Positions 26,272 to 36,118 of a DNA stretch of 61,959 nt are shown one piece after another. The stretch covers positions 1 to 61,959 of the forward strand of contig CACJQK010000006.1 of assembly GCA_902595515.1 (NCBI GenBank). The letters are read 5' to 3'. The position numbers were made by a program, and so were the translations under genes. The notes beneath the pieces were generated by a model. The model had not been told where the DNA came from. It saw only the letters and a list, made by a program, of their open reading frames with translations, and searched no databases. Position 1 is the stretch's first letter; every line of letters begins with the position of its first letter. The DNA comes from an uncultured SAR116 cluster alpha proteobacterium. GTDB lineage: Bacteria; Pseudomonadota; Alphaproteobacteria; Puniceispirillales; Marisalimonadaceae.

Positions 26272-28208
26272 GTGTTTTTTCTGTTTTGCACTAAATTTTG
26301 TACAACTTGTGGATCAGCCAATGTCGATACGTCACCTAACTCTTCATGTTCATTTGCAGCTATTTTTCTTAATATTCGTCTCATTATTTTACCTGACCTT
26401 GTTTTAGGAAGACCTGGGGCAAATTGAATTAAATCTGGTGTAGCAATAGGACCTATTTCTTTCCTTACCCATTGTTTTAATTCTGTTAATAATTCATCTG
26501 ATGTTTTTACGCCAATATTCACAGTAACGTAGGCATAAATGCCTTGACCCTTAATTTCATGTGGGTAACCAACAACTGCTGCTTCAGCTACATCTGTGTG
26601 AGCTACGAGAGCAGACTCAACTTCTGCTGTACCCATTCTGTGACCAGACACATTTATTACATCATCAACTCTTCCTGTTATCCAATAATATCCGTCTTCA
26701 TCTCTTCTACATCCATCACCAGAAAAGTATCTTCCGGGAAAAGTTGAAAAATATGTATCTATAAAACGTTGGTGGTCACCAAAAACTGTCCTCATTTGAC
26801 CTGGCCAAGACATATTAATACATAGATTTCCTTCAGTGGCTCCAGTTAATTCTTTGTTATCACTGTCAACAATAACCGGCAATATTCCAAAAAAAGGTTT
26901 TGTGGCAGAACCTGGTTTTGTATCAGTGGCTCCTGGTAAAGGGGTGATCAAAATCCCTCCAGTTTCAGTTTGCCACCAAGTGTCCACTACTGGACACCTT
27001 CCATCACCAACAACATTGTTATACCAATTCCATGCTTCTGGATTAATTGGTTCTCCAACACTACCTAAAATTCTAAGGCTGTCTCGTTTTGTTTTTTTTA
27101 CTGGTTCACTGCCTTCAGCCATCAATGCTCTTATTGCTGTAGGAGCAGTGTAGAATATATTAACTTTATGTTTATCCACTATTTCCCAGAATCTACTTAC
27201 AGTTGGGTAGTTTGGTACACCTTCAAACATTAATGTAGTAGCACCATTTGATAGTGGCCCATAAACTATATAAGAATGTCCTGTTACCCAGCCTACATCT
27301 GCAGTACACCAATAAATTTCATTTTCTTGATAATCAAAAACATAATGATGTGTCATAGAAGCATAAACCATATATCCTCCAGTTGTATGAAGAACTCCTT
27401 TGGGCTTACCTGTCGATCCTGAAGTATATAATATAAACATTGGATCTTCGGCGTTTATTTCAGCGGGTGGATAATTAGCTGATGCTTTTTCCATTTCTTC
27501 ATGATACCAAATATCTTGGCCGTCTATCCAATTAATTTTAGCACCTGTTCTTTTAACTACAATTGTAGTTTTGCACATTTTAGCTTTTGAAATGGCCTCA
27601 TCAGTATTAGATTTTAAAGGTATCTTTTTTCCTCCTCTTATACCCTCATCTGCAGTAATAATAATTGTTGAATTACAATCCTCAATTCTTCCAGCTAGAG
27701 CGTCTGGAGAAAAACCACCAAAGACAACTGAATGAATAGCTCCTATTCTAGTACATGCTAACATTGCAACTGTTGCTTCTGGGATCATTGGCATATAGAT
27801 TGTTATTCGATCACCTTTTTTTGCACCAGCATTTATCAATACATTAGAAAATTTACATACTTGTTCATAAAGTTCTTTATAGCTAATATGTTTGGACTCA
27901 TTTGGGTCGTCACCTTCCCAAATAATTGCTGTATTATTACTTTTCTTTTCTAGATGTCTATCTAAACAATTATAACTAGCGTTTAGTGTTCCATCCTCAT
28001 ACCATTTGATATGAAGATCTTCTTTATTGTAGGACACATCTCTAATTTTTGTGTAAGGCTTCATCCAGTCAATTCTTTTACCGTGTTTTTCCCAAAATTT
28101 TTCAGGAGAAGTAATAGATTCTTCATACATTTTTTCATATTCAGCCTTATTTGAATGAGAATTTTTAATTATGTCAGAGGATGGTTCATATAAATCTTTA
28201 TTAGTCAT
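26268..28208 (-). CDS. acs: Acetyl-CoA synthetase
   Basis: 646 residues, full length for Acs, which activates acetate to acetyl-CoA through acetyl-AMP. The N-terminal motif [15 protein letters not shown] near 35-49, phosphate loop [12 protein letters not shown] near 264, WWQTETGG near 414 and C-terminal [14 protein letters not shown], containing the Lys that is commonly acetylated to switch the enzyme off, are all present. It starts 20 nt after recX on the same strand. A second ACS-family enzyme, prpE, is at 43749, so acetate and propionate activation are separate. Confidence 0.95.
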   Translation of the reverse strand: MTNKDLYEPSSDIIKNSHSNKAEYEKMYEESITSPEKFWEKHGKRIDWMKPYTKIRDVSYNKEDLHIKWYEDGTLNASYNCLDRHLEKKSNNTAIIWEGDDPNESKHISYKELYEQVCKFSNVLINAGAKKGDRITIYMPMIPEATVAMLACTRIGAIHSVVFGGFSPDALAGRIEDCNSTIIITADEGIRGGKKIPLKSNTDEAISKAKMCKTTIVVKRTGAKINWIDGQDIWYHEEMEKASANYPPAEINAEDPMFILYTSGSTGKPKGVLHTTGGYMVYASMTHHYVFDYQENEIYWCTADVGWVTGHSYIVYGPLSNGATTLMFEGVPNYPTVSRFWEIVDKHKVNIFYTAPTAIRALMAEGSEPVKKTKRDSLRILGSVGEPINPEAWNWYNNVVGDGRCPVVDTWWQTETGGILITPLPGATDTKPGSATKPFFGILPVIVDSDNKELTGATEGNLCINMSWPGQMRTVFGDHQRFIDTYFSTFPGRYFSGDGCRRDEDGYYWITGRVDDVINVSGHRMGTAEVESALVAHTDVAEAAVVGYPHEIKGQGIYAYVTVNIGVKTSDELLTELKQWVRKEIGPIATPDLIQFAPGLPKTRSGKIMRRILRKIAANEHEELGDVSTLADPQVVQNLVQNRKNT

Positions 28209-28228
28209 TTTCTAATCCTTTTATATTT

Positions 28229-28801
28229 TTATAGATTATCTTCTAAAATTAAATCAGCTTTTTCAATATCTTTAATTTCAAAAACCTTTTTAACTATATC
28301 TAATGAGAAACCTCTTCTTGAAAGTGCTCCATACCATTTATTTTTTAATTCAAATTCATCAATTTTATTCTCTAAATTCTTTTTATAATATATACCTATA
28401 TTTTTTTTCTTAATAAAATTTATTGCTGCGATCATTTCTGCGTTTTCATGACCCTCGTCTACTGTATTAATAGCACATTTGATTATATCATTTGATATTC
28501 CTTTTTCATTTAATTTTGCATAGATAAATCTTTCTGAACCACCTTGACGTCTGATTGAACGAATTTTTGTTTCAGCAAAACGCTTGTCATCAATAAATTT
28601 TGATAATATCATCTCTTTTTTTAAATTTCTTATTATTTTTATTTTATCTAAGTCTTCTAAATTAGCTTTTAAGTTAGATAGTTTTCGTTTCATTGTCTTT
28701 TCAAACTGGTGAACTGAAACTTCATATCTAGCTAAATAAGACATTGCAGATTTTCTAAGTTTCTTAATTATTTTTTCTTCTTCATTCATGTGAAATTTCA
28801 T
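28229..28801 (-). CDS. recX: Regulatory protein RecX
   Basis: 190 residues, mostly helical and basic. The RecX repeat signature appears as KFIDDKRFAETKIRSIRRQG near 70-89 followed by LNEKGISNDIIKCAI and a second repeat GALSRRGFSLDIVKKVF near the C-terminus. RecX inhibits RecA filament growth. recA is not adjacent here; instead the gene lies between acs and an ABC-2 permease gene, a placement seen in several alphaproteobacteria. ATG 28801 or the inner ATG four codons later could initiate. Confidence 0.82.
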   Translation of the reverse strand: MKFHMNEEEKIIKKLRKSAMSYLARYEVSVHQFEKTMKRKLSNLKANLEDLDKIKIIRNLKKEMILSKFIDDKRFAETKIRSIRRQGGSERFIYAKLNEKGISNDIIKCAINTVDEGHENAEMIAAINFIKKKNIGIYYKKNLENKIDEFELKNKWYGALSRRGFSLDIVKKVFEIKDIEKADLILEDNL

Positions 28802-28880
28802 TTTTTTTATAAATATAATTATTTATTAATATATATAGATTATTAAAATTATAAATATTTATATCTCTGGAGAGAAATTT

Positions 28881-29690
28881 TTGAAAAATAAAAATTTAAA
28901 ACTTGGGGTTAAAAGAGAAATTGGAACTGTAAATTGGACGGCTTTATTTACTTTGTACATTAAAGAAGTAAAGAGGTTTACGAGTGTGTTTTTACAAACT
29001 ATTACAGCCCCAATGGTAACTACGTTACTTTTTGTAATTGTGTTTTCAATTGCGATTGACAGAAATGCTGGATTTCATCAGGTTCCGTTTATAACATTCT
29101 TGGTTCCAGGATTAATTATGATGAGTGTTATCCAAAATTCTTTTGCAAATGCTTCTTCAGCTTTTATGACTGCAAAAGTCCAAGGATCTATTGTGGACTT
29201 ATTAATGGCTCCTTTAGGGCCAATAGAAATTTTGATTGCTCATACTTTAGCTAGCGTCACAAGAGGATTATGTGTTTTTACAGCTTCTTTTTTATTATTA
29301 TGGATTTTAGGAATCATAGATTTTCCTAAAAATATTTTTTGGATGATGTTGTATTTAATTCAAGGAGGTATCACATTGGCCATAATTGGACTAATTACTG
29401 GAATATGGGCTCAAAAATTCGATCAATTATCAATAATTTCAAATTTTGTTATTCAACCACTAGCATTTTTATCTGGCACTTTTTATTCAATAGAAAGGCT
29501 ACCTGAATCTCTAAAAATTTTAGCTTATTGTAATCCTATTTTTTATGCTATTGATGGGTTAAGATTTAGTTTTATTGGATTAAGCGATGCATCTCCTATA
29601 CTGGGAAGTTCAGTTTTACTTTGTTGTAACTTTGCACTAGGTATATTTGCTTGGTATATACTAAAAACAGGCTATAGGCTCAGGTCTTAG
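28881..29690 (+). CDS. ABC-2 type transporter permease (no adjacent ATPase)
   Basis: 269 residues with six hydrophobic segments typical of ABC-2 permeases. NWTALFTLYIKEVKRF near 19-34 and FLVPGLIMMSVIQNSFANAS near 75-94 match the YadH/NodJ-like group, and the C-terminal FLSGTFYSIERLP near 197 is the conserved export-permease motif. Translation starts at TTG 28881, 8 nt after GGAG. Such permeases export lipids, polysaccharides or drugs with a partner ATPase, but no ABC-2 ATPase gene is next to it, so the partner must be elsewhere. Confidence 0.85.
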   Translation: MKNKNLKLGVKREIGTVNWTALFTLYIKEVKRFTSVFLQTITAPMVTTLLFVIVFSIAIDRNAGFHQVPFITFLVPGLIMMSVIQNSFANASSAFMTAKVQGSIVDLLMAPLGPIEILIAHTLASVTRGLCVFTASFLLLWILGIIDFPKNIFWMMLYLIQGGITLAIIGLITGIWAQKFDQLSIISNFVIQPLAFLSGTFYSIERLPESLKILAYCNPIFYAIDGLRFSFIGLSDASPILGSSVLLCCNFALGIFAWYILKTGYRLRS

Positions 29691-29714
29691 TTAAAATAAT
29701 TTTGGAAAACTAGA

Positions 29715-30863
29715 ATGAATAAAATTCAAAAAATCGCTGGTGTTTTATCAAGTCAAGAAATTATAGAATTGATTCATGAAAACGTAATTACTAGTGGAAA
29801 TGGTATTGAAAAAGATCTAATCCAACCAGCCTCTATAGATTTAAGATTAGGTATAAAAGCATGGAGAGTGCCCGCCTCCTTTCTTCCAGGTAAGGGAAAC
29901 AAAGTATCTAGTAGATTAAAAGACCTTGCAATGCACGAATTTAGTCTAATAGATGGTGCTGTTTTAGAATGTGGATGTGTGTATATAGTCAAGTTGTTAG
30001 AAAATTTAAGTTTGACTGATAATTTAACAGGGATTGCAAATCCCAAAAGTTCTACTGGAAGACTGGACGTTTTCACTAGGTTAATTGTTGATGGTGCAAT
30101 GGAATTTGAAGAAGTTCCACCTGGATATCAGGGACCCTTATATGCAGAAATATCTCCTAGGACATTTTCTGTTTTAGTAAGGACTGGTTCAAGACTTAAC
30201 CAATTAAGGTTAAGAAGGGGGCAGTCATTTACCTCTGACAAAGAAATGGAATTATTGCAAGAACATGTTGGTTTGGTTAGAAATAAAAATGATCTTGAGC
30301 TTCCTGATAAAATAAAAAATGGTGTACCTTTATCTGTTGATTTGGTTGGTGAAAATGGTTTGATAGGTTACAAAGCTAGAAAACATTCTATGCTTATAGA
30401 CATAGATAAACCTAACAGTTATAAAAGTGAATTGTTTTGGGAAAAAATAACGTCTGAAGATCTTGTATATCAGAAAGGTAATTATCATAAAAAAAATGAT
30501 CAAGGAAGTTTAATACTTAGCCCTGATGCATTCTACATATTAGCAAGTAAAGAATATGTTTCTGTTCCATCTAAGTATGCAGCAGAGATGAGAGCCTATG
30601 ATACCAAGGTTGGTGAATTTAGAGCTCATTATGCTGGTTTTTTTGACCCTGGATTTGGTTTGACAGAACTTGGTGCTTCTAAAACCAAAGCAGTATTGGA
30701 GGTAAGATCTCATGATGTACCTTTTTTAATAGAACAAGACCAGACAGTCTGTAGACTTGTTTATGAACCAATGGCAAATTTGCCAAGTATTTTGTATGGT
30801 GAAGCTGGAAGCTCAAATAATTATCAAGCTCAAGGACTAAAGTTAGCTAAGCATTTTATTTAA
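29715..30863 (+). CDS. dcd: 2'-deoxycytidine 5'-triphosphate deaminase (long alphaproteobacterial form)
   Basis: 382 residues, about twice the length of E. coli Dcd. It matches the PF06559 family of alphaproteobacteria with two dUTPase-like folds: the first includes PASIDLRLG near 36-44 and NPKSSTGRLDVFTRL near 113-127, and the second includes AEMRAYDTKVGEFRAHYAG near 288-306 and a C-terminal AQGLKLAKHF tail. It deaminates dCTP to dUTP for thymidylate supply. Lies between an ABC-2 permease and argD on the same strand. Confidence 0.88.
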   Translation: MNKIQKIAGVLSSQEIIELIHENVITSGNGIEKDLIQPASIDLRLGIKAWRVPASFLPGKGNKVSSRLKDLAMHEFSLIDGAVLECGCVYIVKLLENLSLTDNLTGIANPKSSTGRLDVFTRLIVDGAMEFEEVPPGYQGPLYAEISPRTFSVLVRTGSRLNQLRLRRGQSFTSDKEMELLQEHVGLVRNKNDLELPDKIKNGVPLSVDLVGENGLIGYKARKHSMLIDIDKPNSYKSELFWEKITSEDLVYQKGNYHKKNDQGSLILSPDAFYILASKEYVSVPSKYAAEMRAYDTKVGEFRAHYAGFFDPGFGLTELGASKTKAVLEVRSHDVPFLIEQDQTVCRLVYEPMANLPSILYGEAGSSNNYQAQGLKLAKHFI

Positions 30864-30927
30864 AATTTCTTATTTATTTCTTTTTAATTATTATTGTATA
30901 TTCTTATAAATTCATGAAAGTTTTAGT

Positions 30928-32124
30928 ATGACAATAAGCCCATCTATAATGACAACATATGGAAGAATTGATATTGCCTTTACGCATGGTGAAGGGAGTT
31001 ATTTATACTCAGAAGATGGAAAAAAATATTTAGATTATGCAAGTGGTATTGCTGTTAATGCATTTGGACATTGTCATCCAAAGTTAGTGGAGGCTTTAAA
31101 AGATCAAGCTTCGAAATTATGGCATACATCTAATCTTTACAGGATCCCAGAACAAGAAACAGTTGCAGAAAAACTTGTAGAAAATTCGTGTGCAGACAGA
31201 GTCTTCTTCTGTAATTCTGGTGCTGAAGCGACCGAAGGGGCTGTTAAAGTTGCTAGAAGGTTTGCATGGGCAAACGGTGAAAAAGATAGGACAGAAATTA
31301 TTTGTGCTACTGGAGCTTTTCATGGCCGTACTTTAGCAATGTTGGCTGCAAATGATAGACCATTATTTAGAGAAGGTTTCGGGCCATCTGCCCAAGGCTT
31401 TACACATGTTGAATGGGGAGATATTGAAAGTTTAAAAAATAAAATTGGTAAACATGTTGCGGCTATTTTAGTAGAACCAGTTCAAGGAGAAGGTGGTGCC
31501 AGAAAAGCTCCTAAAGGGTACCTTAAATTACTGCAAGATATTGCTAATGAAAATGGATCTTTGTTAATTTCAGATGAAGTGCAAATTGGAATGGGTAGGT
31601 CAGGAACCCTTTTTGCTTACCAACAAGAAAATATTGAACCAGATATAATAGCCTTAGCTAAGGGCCTTGGTGGTGGGTTTCCAGTAGGAGCTGTTATGGC
31701 AAAAGCTAAAGTAGGTGATGCAATGATACCAGGTACTCATGGCAGTACATTTGGAGGTAATCCTTTAGCCATGCGATCCGCCAATGCTGTTTTGGATCTT
31801 CTATTAGAGGATGATTTTCTCAAAACCTTAAGAGAAAATATTACTTACTTTGATAATAAAATGGATGCCTTAATAAATGATGACGATAAGGTATCTCCAG
31901 TAATATTATGTAAAAAAGGCTCAGGAATGTTAAGGGGCTTTCATTTAACAGAAAATTTTACCGCAGGTGATTTTGGAAATATTTCAAGAGAAAAAGGTTT
32001 GTTGCTAGTAGGCGCTGCAGAAAATACTATTAGATTACTTCCACCACTTAATACTTCTAAAGAAGAAATAGACCAAGCTTTTGAAATTTTAAGTGAAATT
32101 GTTAAAGAAATTAAAAAAAACTAA
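30928..32124 (+). CDS. argD: Acetylornithine aminotransferase
   Basis: 398-residue class III PLP aminotransferase. YLDYASGIAVNAFGHCHP near 35-52, NSGAEATEGAVKVAR near 97, ISDEVQIGMGRSGTLFA near 215 and the PLP lysine in ALAKGLGGGFPVGA near 245 identify it. It converts N-acetylglutamate semialdehyde to N-acetylornithine, and can act on succinyl-diaminopimelate in lysine synthesis. It is followed after 6 nt by argF and then hslO, an order common in alphaproteobacteria. Confidence 0.94.
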   Translation: MTISPSIMTTYGRIDIAFTHGEGSYLYSEDGKKYLDYASGIAVNAFGHCHPKLVEALKDQASKLWHTSNLYRIPEQETVAEKLVENSCADRVFFCNSGAEATEGAVKVARRFAWANGEKDRTEIICATGAFHGRTLAMLAANDRPLFREGFGPSAQGFTHVEWGDIESLKNKIGKHVAAILVEPVQGEGGARKAPKGYLKLLQDIANENGSLLISDEVQIGMGRSGTLFAYQQENIEPDIIALAKGLGGGFPVGAVMAKAKVGDAMIPGTHGSTFGGNPLAMRSANAVLDLLLEDDFLKTLRENITYFDNKMDALINDDDKVSPVILCKKGSGMLRGFHLTENFTAGDFGNISREKGLLLVGAAENTIRLLPPLNTSKEEIDQAFEILSEIVKEIKKN

Positions 32125-32130
32125 AATATT

Positions 32131-33021
32131 ATGCCTAATTTTATTGATTTAAAGGATCTAAATAAAGATCAACTTATTGATTTAATTTCATTGTCTTTAA
32201 ATTGGAAAAACAATAACTGTGCTCAATTTTTGAAAGATAAAAATGTTGTTCTTATCTTTGAAAAACCCTCATTAAGAACTCGAATATCTTTTGAAGTAGG
32301 TATAAATCAATTAGGTGGAAACAGTTATCTCTTAAATGAAAAAGAAATGCAGTTAGGTGAAAGAGAGACTGTCGAGGATACTGCTAGAGTTCTAGAACGA
32401 TATGCTGATATGGTGATTATAAGATGCTTTGGACATGATCAGTTAATAAAGTACGCAAATGTATCTGAGATTCCTGTAATTAATGCTCTTACAGATTTTA
32501 GTCATCCTTGCCAAGTTGTAGCAGATTTAATTACTATAAAAGAACATCTTAAAGATTTTGAAAATAAAAAAATTACCTGGTTTGGTGATTGTAATAACGT
32601 TTTACAAAGCTGGATAGAGGCTTCTGGTTTACTAAATTTTGAATTAAAAATAGCTTGTCCAGAGGGCATAAAACCAGATGCGAAAACAATATCATGGGCT
32701 ATTGAAAGAAATAATAATATTTCTATTACACATAATCCTCAAGAAGCTGCAGAAGGTGCTAATTGTATTATTACTGACACATGGAGATCAATGGGTGACA
32801 AAAGTCCATTTAATGAGGATAAGTTCATACCATTTCAAGTGAATAAAAAAATAATGGAATTAGCTGACAAAAATGCAATATTTATGCATTGTCTTCCAGC
32901 TTACCGAAATAAAGAGGTGAGTTCTGAAGTGCTAGAGGGAAATCAATCTGTTGTATTTGACGAAGCTGAGAATAGACTACATGCGCAAAAAGCTATTATG
33001 AATTTTTGCATAAAACAATAA
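32131..33021 (+). CDS. argF: Ornithine carbamoyltransferase
   Basis: 296 residues. The carbamoyl-phosphate motif is KPSLRTRISFE near 47-57, the HPCQ motif is SHPCQVVADL near 126 and the ornithine loop is FMHCLPAYRNKEVS near 250-263, where Asn-Lys replaces the more usual Gly-x. It makes citrulline from ornithine in arginine synthesis. Six nt after argD and 23 nt before hslO, so one transcript is likely; argG lies separately at 46995. Confidence 0.94.
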   Translation: MPNFIDLKDLNKDQLIDLISLSLNWKNNNCAQFLKDKNVVLIFEKPSLRTRISFEVGINQLGGNSYLLNEKEMQLGERETVEDTARVLERYADMVIIRCFGHDQLIKYANVSEIPVINALTDFSHPCQVVADLITIKEHLKDFENKKITWFGDCNNVLQSWIEASGLLNFELKIACPEGIKPDAKTISWAIERNNNISITHNPQEAAEGANCIITDTWRSMGDKSPFNEDKFIPFQVNKKIMELADKNAIFMHCLPAYRNKEVSSEVLEGNQSVVFDEAENRLHAQKAIMNFCIKQ

Positions 33022-33044
33022 ACTATTAGTGAATTATTTCTTAA

Positions 33045-33914
33045 ATGACTTCAATTAATCACGTAATTCCATTTCAAATAGGTAATAATGCAGTTAGAGG
33101 TAATATAGTAAGACTTAAAACTGTAGTATCTGAAATATTAAAACGCCATAAATATCCTACAAATGTTGAAAGTTTATTTGCAGATACGCTTTCAATTACC
33201 GCATGTTTAGGATCTAGAATGAAACATGAAGGTGTTTTTACTATTCAAGCCAAAGGTACAGGAGATGTTCATACTTTATTTTCTGATATAACAAGCGATG
33301 GGTCTCTTAGGGGATACGTTGGTTTAATCTCAGGTTTTTCAAATATAGAGAGTAACTTGAATTATTTAATGGGTTCAGGACATGTTTCATTCACTTTAGA
33401 TCAAGGAAAACATACCAAAAGATATCAAGGTATAGTATCTCTTGAAGAAACAAGTATGTCTAAAACAACAGAACTTTACTTCAATAATTCTGAACAGTTA
33501 GAAACAAAATTTATGACTTTTAATAATTTTGATATTGAAAAAAACAATAAAAAAAATTTATTTTCAGCTGGTTTAATAATGCTTCAAAAAATGCCTGTTA
33601 AAAATAGTTTTGATGATGAAAGTAATGAAGAGATTTGGCAAAATTCATTAAATTTTTTGTCAACATTGGGAAAAGAGGAGTTTTTGTCAGTTAATATTAC
33701 GTCAGAAGAAATACTTTATAGATTATTCAATGAGCTAAAAATTACAGTATATGATGAAATAATTATCCGAGATCAATGTAGGTGTTCTGAAAAAAAGATT
33801 AAGTTTGCTATAAGAAATTTAAGTAAAAAAGAATTAAAAGAAATTGTAGATGAAAATGGGAATGTGAAGGTTGTCTGTGAATTTTGTAAAACAGAAAGAA
33901 TATTTCCTAGTTAA
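33045..33914 (+). CDS. hslO: Redox-regulated chaperone Hsp33
   Basis: 289 residues with the Hsp33 fold. The C-terminal redox switch has the four zinc cysteines intact as CRC near 245 and CEFC near 280. Oxidation releases zinc and activates holdase activity. The RLKTVVSEILKRHKYP N-terminal segment and MGSGHVSFTLDQG near 105-117 support the family. It ends 8 nt from the convergent TrkH-type gene. Confidence 0.9.
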   Translation: MTSINHVIPFQIGNNAVRGNIVRLKTVVSEILKRHKYPTNVESLFADTLSITACLGSRMKHEGVFTIQAKGTGDVHTLFSDITSDGSLRGYVGLISGFSNIESNLNYLMGSGHVSFTLDQGKHTKRYQGIVSLEETSMSKTTELYFNNSEQLETKFMTFNNFDIEKNNKKNLFSAGLIMLQKMPVKNSFDDESNEEIWQNSLNFLSTLGKEEFLSVNITSEEILYRLFNELKITVYDEIIIRDQCRCSEKKIKFAIRNLSKKELKEIVDENGNVKVVCEFCKTERIFPS

Positions 33915-33922
33915 ATTTATAA

Positions 33923-35368
33923 TTAATTTTTCCAAAATAATGGTGAGAACATAACTAATATTGCAAAGATTTCCAGACGACCCAATATCATACCTGCACA
34001 TAAAATTAATTTTCCTAGATTTGGGATCGATTGATATGATCCTGTAGGACCAATTATGTCACCTAAACCAGGACCTACATTTCCAATAGCAGAAGCTGCT
34101 CCTGAAATTGCAGTAATTAAATCAAGCCCTAATCCTCCCAACAAAGAAGCAATTACCGCAAATGAAATTATATATAAAAAGAAAAACCCCATTACGGATT
34201 CAGCGACATTTTCTGGAATTGGTTTTTGATTATAGTAAGAGACTATAATCGCATGTGGTCTAATTAGCTTAGAAACTTGTCCTTTTGCATTGGCAATCAA
34301 AACTTGTATCCTTGCCATTCTTAAACCACAAGTAGTTGATCCAGCACACCCCCCCACAAACATAAGAATTAACAAAATAGTGGTAGGAAAACCGCCCCAA
34401 TTATTAAAATCAGACGTCCCAAAACCTGTTCCTGTAATAATTGAAATTACATTAAAAGATGCTAACCTTAAAGCCTCTAAATATGGTATATTATTAGTGC
34501 TTAAATATAAAGACATGATCAAAACTACAAATAAAACTAAGGTCAAAAATAGTTTAACTTGGTCATCTTTGAGTAGGTTTTTTATACCTTTTTTGGTTAA
34601 AGTTAAGTAGTGTACGAATGGAAGGGATCCAACTAACATTCCAAAAATGATAATAATTTCTATCGTTGATGAATTAAATGCTGCTAGAGATTCAGATTTT
34701 GTTGAGTATCCTCCTGTTGCTAGAGTAGTCATAGCATGCGCAATGGAGTCAAATATTGACATACCAGCGCCCCATAACATAAATGTCCAAATTATTGTTA
34801 AAGTTATATAAACAATACTAATTCCTGCAGCAAAGCTTGCTGCTTTAGGCACTACTTTATCAGGCGTTTCATATGATTCAGTTTTAAATAGTTGCATACC
34901 ACCAATTGATAACATTGGTAATACTGCCAAAGCCATAACAATTATACCAACTCCACCAAGCCATTGAAGAAGAGCTCGCCAAATTAGAATTCCATGGGAT
35001 TTTTCTTCCAAATTTTCAATTACAGTCGCGCCTGTAGTTGTTATTCCAGAAGTTGATTCAAAAAAAGCATCAATAAAACTCATATCAATATCGGATAACA
35101 AAAAGGGTAATGATCCAAATAAAGCAATTGATATCCATGCGCTATTTGTAAGTAAAAATGCTTGTCTTAATTCTAAATGTTCAGTTGCATTTCCTTTATT
35201 AGTTAGGAAAAGTATGGAACCTATAAATAATGTTGCCATTGAAGAACCAACAAATGCAGGCCAATTTTTACCGCCATAAAACCAATCTACAATTGCTGGT
35301 ATGAGCATAAAAATAGAAAGAATGCATAACAACATTCCTATTAGATAAATTATTGGTGAAAATTTCAT
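33923..35368 (-). CDS. TrkH-type potassium uptake protein
   Basis: 481-residue integral membrane protein with four repeated pore modules. Selectivity-filter segments are visible as TSGITTTGATVIEN near 105-118, TTLATGGYSTKS near 216-227, SIITGTGFGTSDF near 305-317 and the last around SAIGNVGPGLGD near 435-446. Together with a TrkA-type regulatory protein it imports K+. No trkA is adjacent. Length fits TrkH/TrkG. Confidence 0.9.
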   Translation of the reverse strand: MKFSPIIYLIGMLLCILSIFMLIPAIVDWFYGGKNWPAFVGSSMATLFIGSILFLTNKGNATEHLELRQAFLLTNSAWISIALFGSLPFLLSDIDMSFIDAFFESTSGITTTGATVIENLEEKSHGILIWRALLQWLGGVGIIVMALAVLPMLSIGGMQLFKTESYETPDKVVPKAASFAAGISIVYITLTIIWTFMLWGAGMSIFDSIAHAMTTLATGGYSTKSESLAAFNSSTIEIIIIFGMLVGSLPFVHYLTLTKKGIKNLLKDDQVKLFLTLVLFVVLIMSLYLSTNNIPYLEALRLASFNVISIITGTGFGTSDFNNWGGFPTTILLILMFVGGCAGSTTCGLRMARIQVLIANAKGQVSKLIRPHAIIVSYYNQKPIPENVAESVMGFFFLYIISFAVIASLLGGLGLDLITAISGAASAIGNVGPGLGDIIGPTGSYQSIPNLGKLILCAGMILGRLEIFAILVMFSPLFWKN

Positions 35369-35413
35369 GAATTATTCTATAAGTTTTTTAAAGACAATTT
35401 AATTTAAATTTCC

Positions 35414-36028
35414 TTAAGTTGCCATTTTCAAAAATCTGTCTTGTAAATTTGTATCTTCTAAAAAACAACCACTAAAAAGATTAGTAGTCATTGTAACATC
35501 ATTTTTTAAAACACCTCTAGTACTCATGCAGTGATGTTCTGCATTTATAAAAACAGCTGTCCCTGTGGGTAAAAGGGTTTTGTCTATGCAATTTAATATT
35601 TGTGCAGTCATCGTCTCTTGAGTTTGTAGCCTTTTAGCATAAAGATCTAAAACTCTTGCTAGTTTTGATATTCCAACAACTCTTTTGTCTGGATAATAAC
35701 CTATAGAGGCTCTTCCAATTATTGGGACCATATGGTGTTCACAATGACTTTCAAAATTTATATTTTTTAACAAAACAATATCGTTATATCCTTCTATATC
35801 TTCAAAAGTTTTAGATAAAAATATTTCAGGATCTTGACTATAACCTGCATAAAATTCGTTAAATGATTTTATTACTCTTTTAGGCGTTTCTAATAAGCCT
35901 TCTCTATCGGGATCCTCACCAATATAGCGTAATAGTGTTTTAACAGCCTCTTCGGCCTCCGCTTTTGAAATAATTTTATTATCTTGATTATCAATGATAA
36001 TATTTGAAGCATTAATAGACGAATTCAT
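35414..36028 (-). CDS. folE: GTP cyclohydrolase I
   Basis: 204 residues. Zinc ligands are visible in NFESHCEHHMVPIIG (Cys and His, near 91-105) and in AEHHCMSTRG near 162 (Cys). ISKLARVLDLYAKRLQTQE near 123-141 is the family core. It converts GTP to dihydroneopterin triphosphate, the first step to folate. The ATG follows AAGGG at 6-nt spacing. No other folate gene is beside it. Confidence 0.95.
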   Translation of the reverse strand: MNSSINASNIIIDNQDNKIISKAEAEEAVKTLLRYIGEDPDREGLLETPKRVIKSFNEFYAGYSQDPEIFLSKTFEDIEGYNDIVLLKNINFESHCEHHMVPIIGRASIGYYPDKRVVGISKLARVLDLYAKRLQTQETMTAQILNCIDKTLLPTGTAVFINAEHHCMSTRGVLKNDVTMTTNLFSGCFLEDTNLQDRFLKMAT

Positions 36029-36118
36029 AGCGTACCCTTTATTTTCTAATTTATTCTTAACGAATAATATTATTTAAGCAACGTATTATTAGTAAATATT
36101 AAAAGGTTTAGATTATAA

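Noticed and set aside
26544-27153. Open frames opposite acetyl-CoA synthetase
   Set aside because: They have no ribosome binding sites or recognisable domains, and the minus strand encodes a complete conserved enzyme. They are shadow frames.
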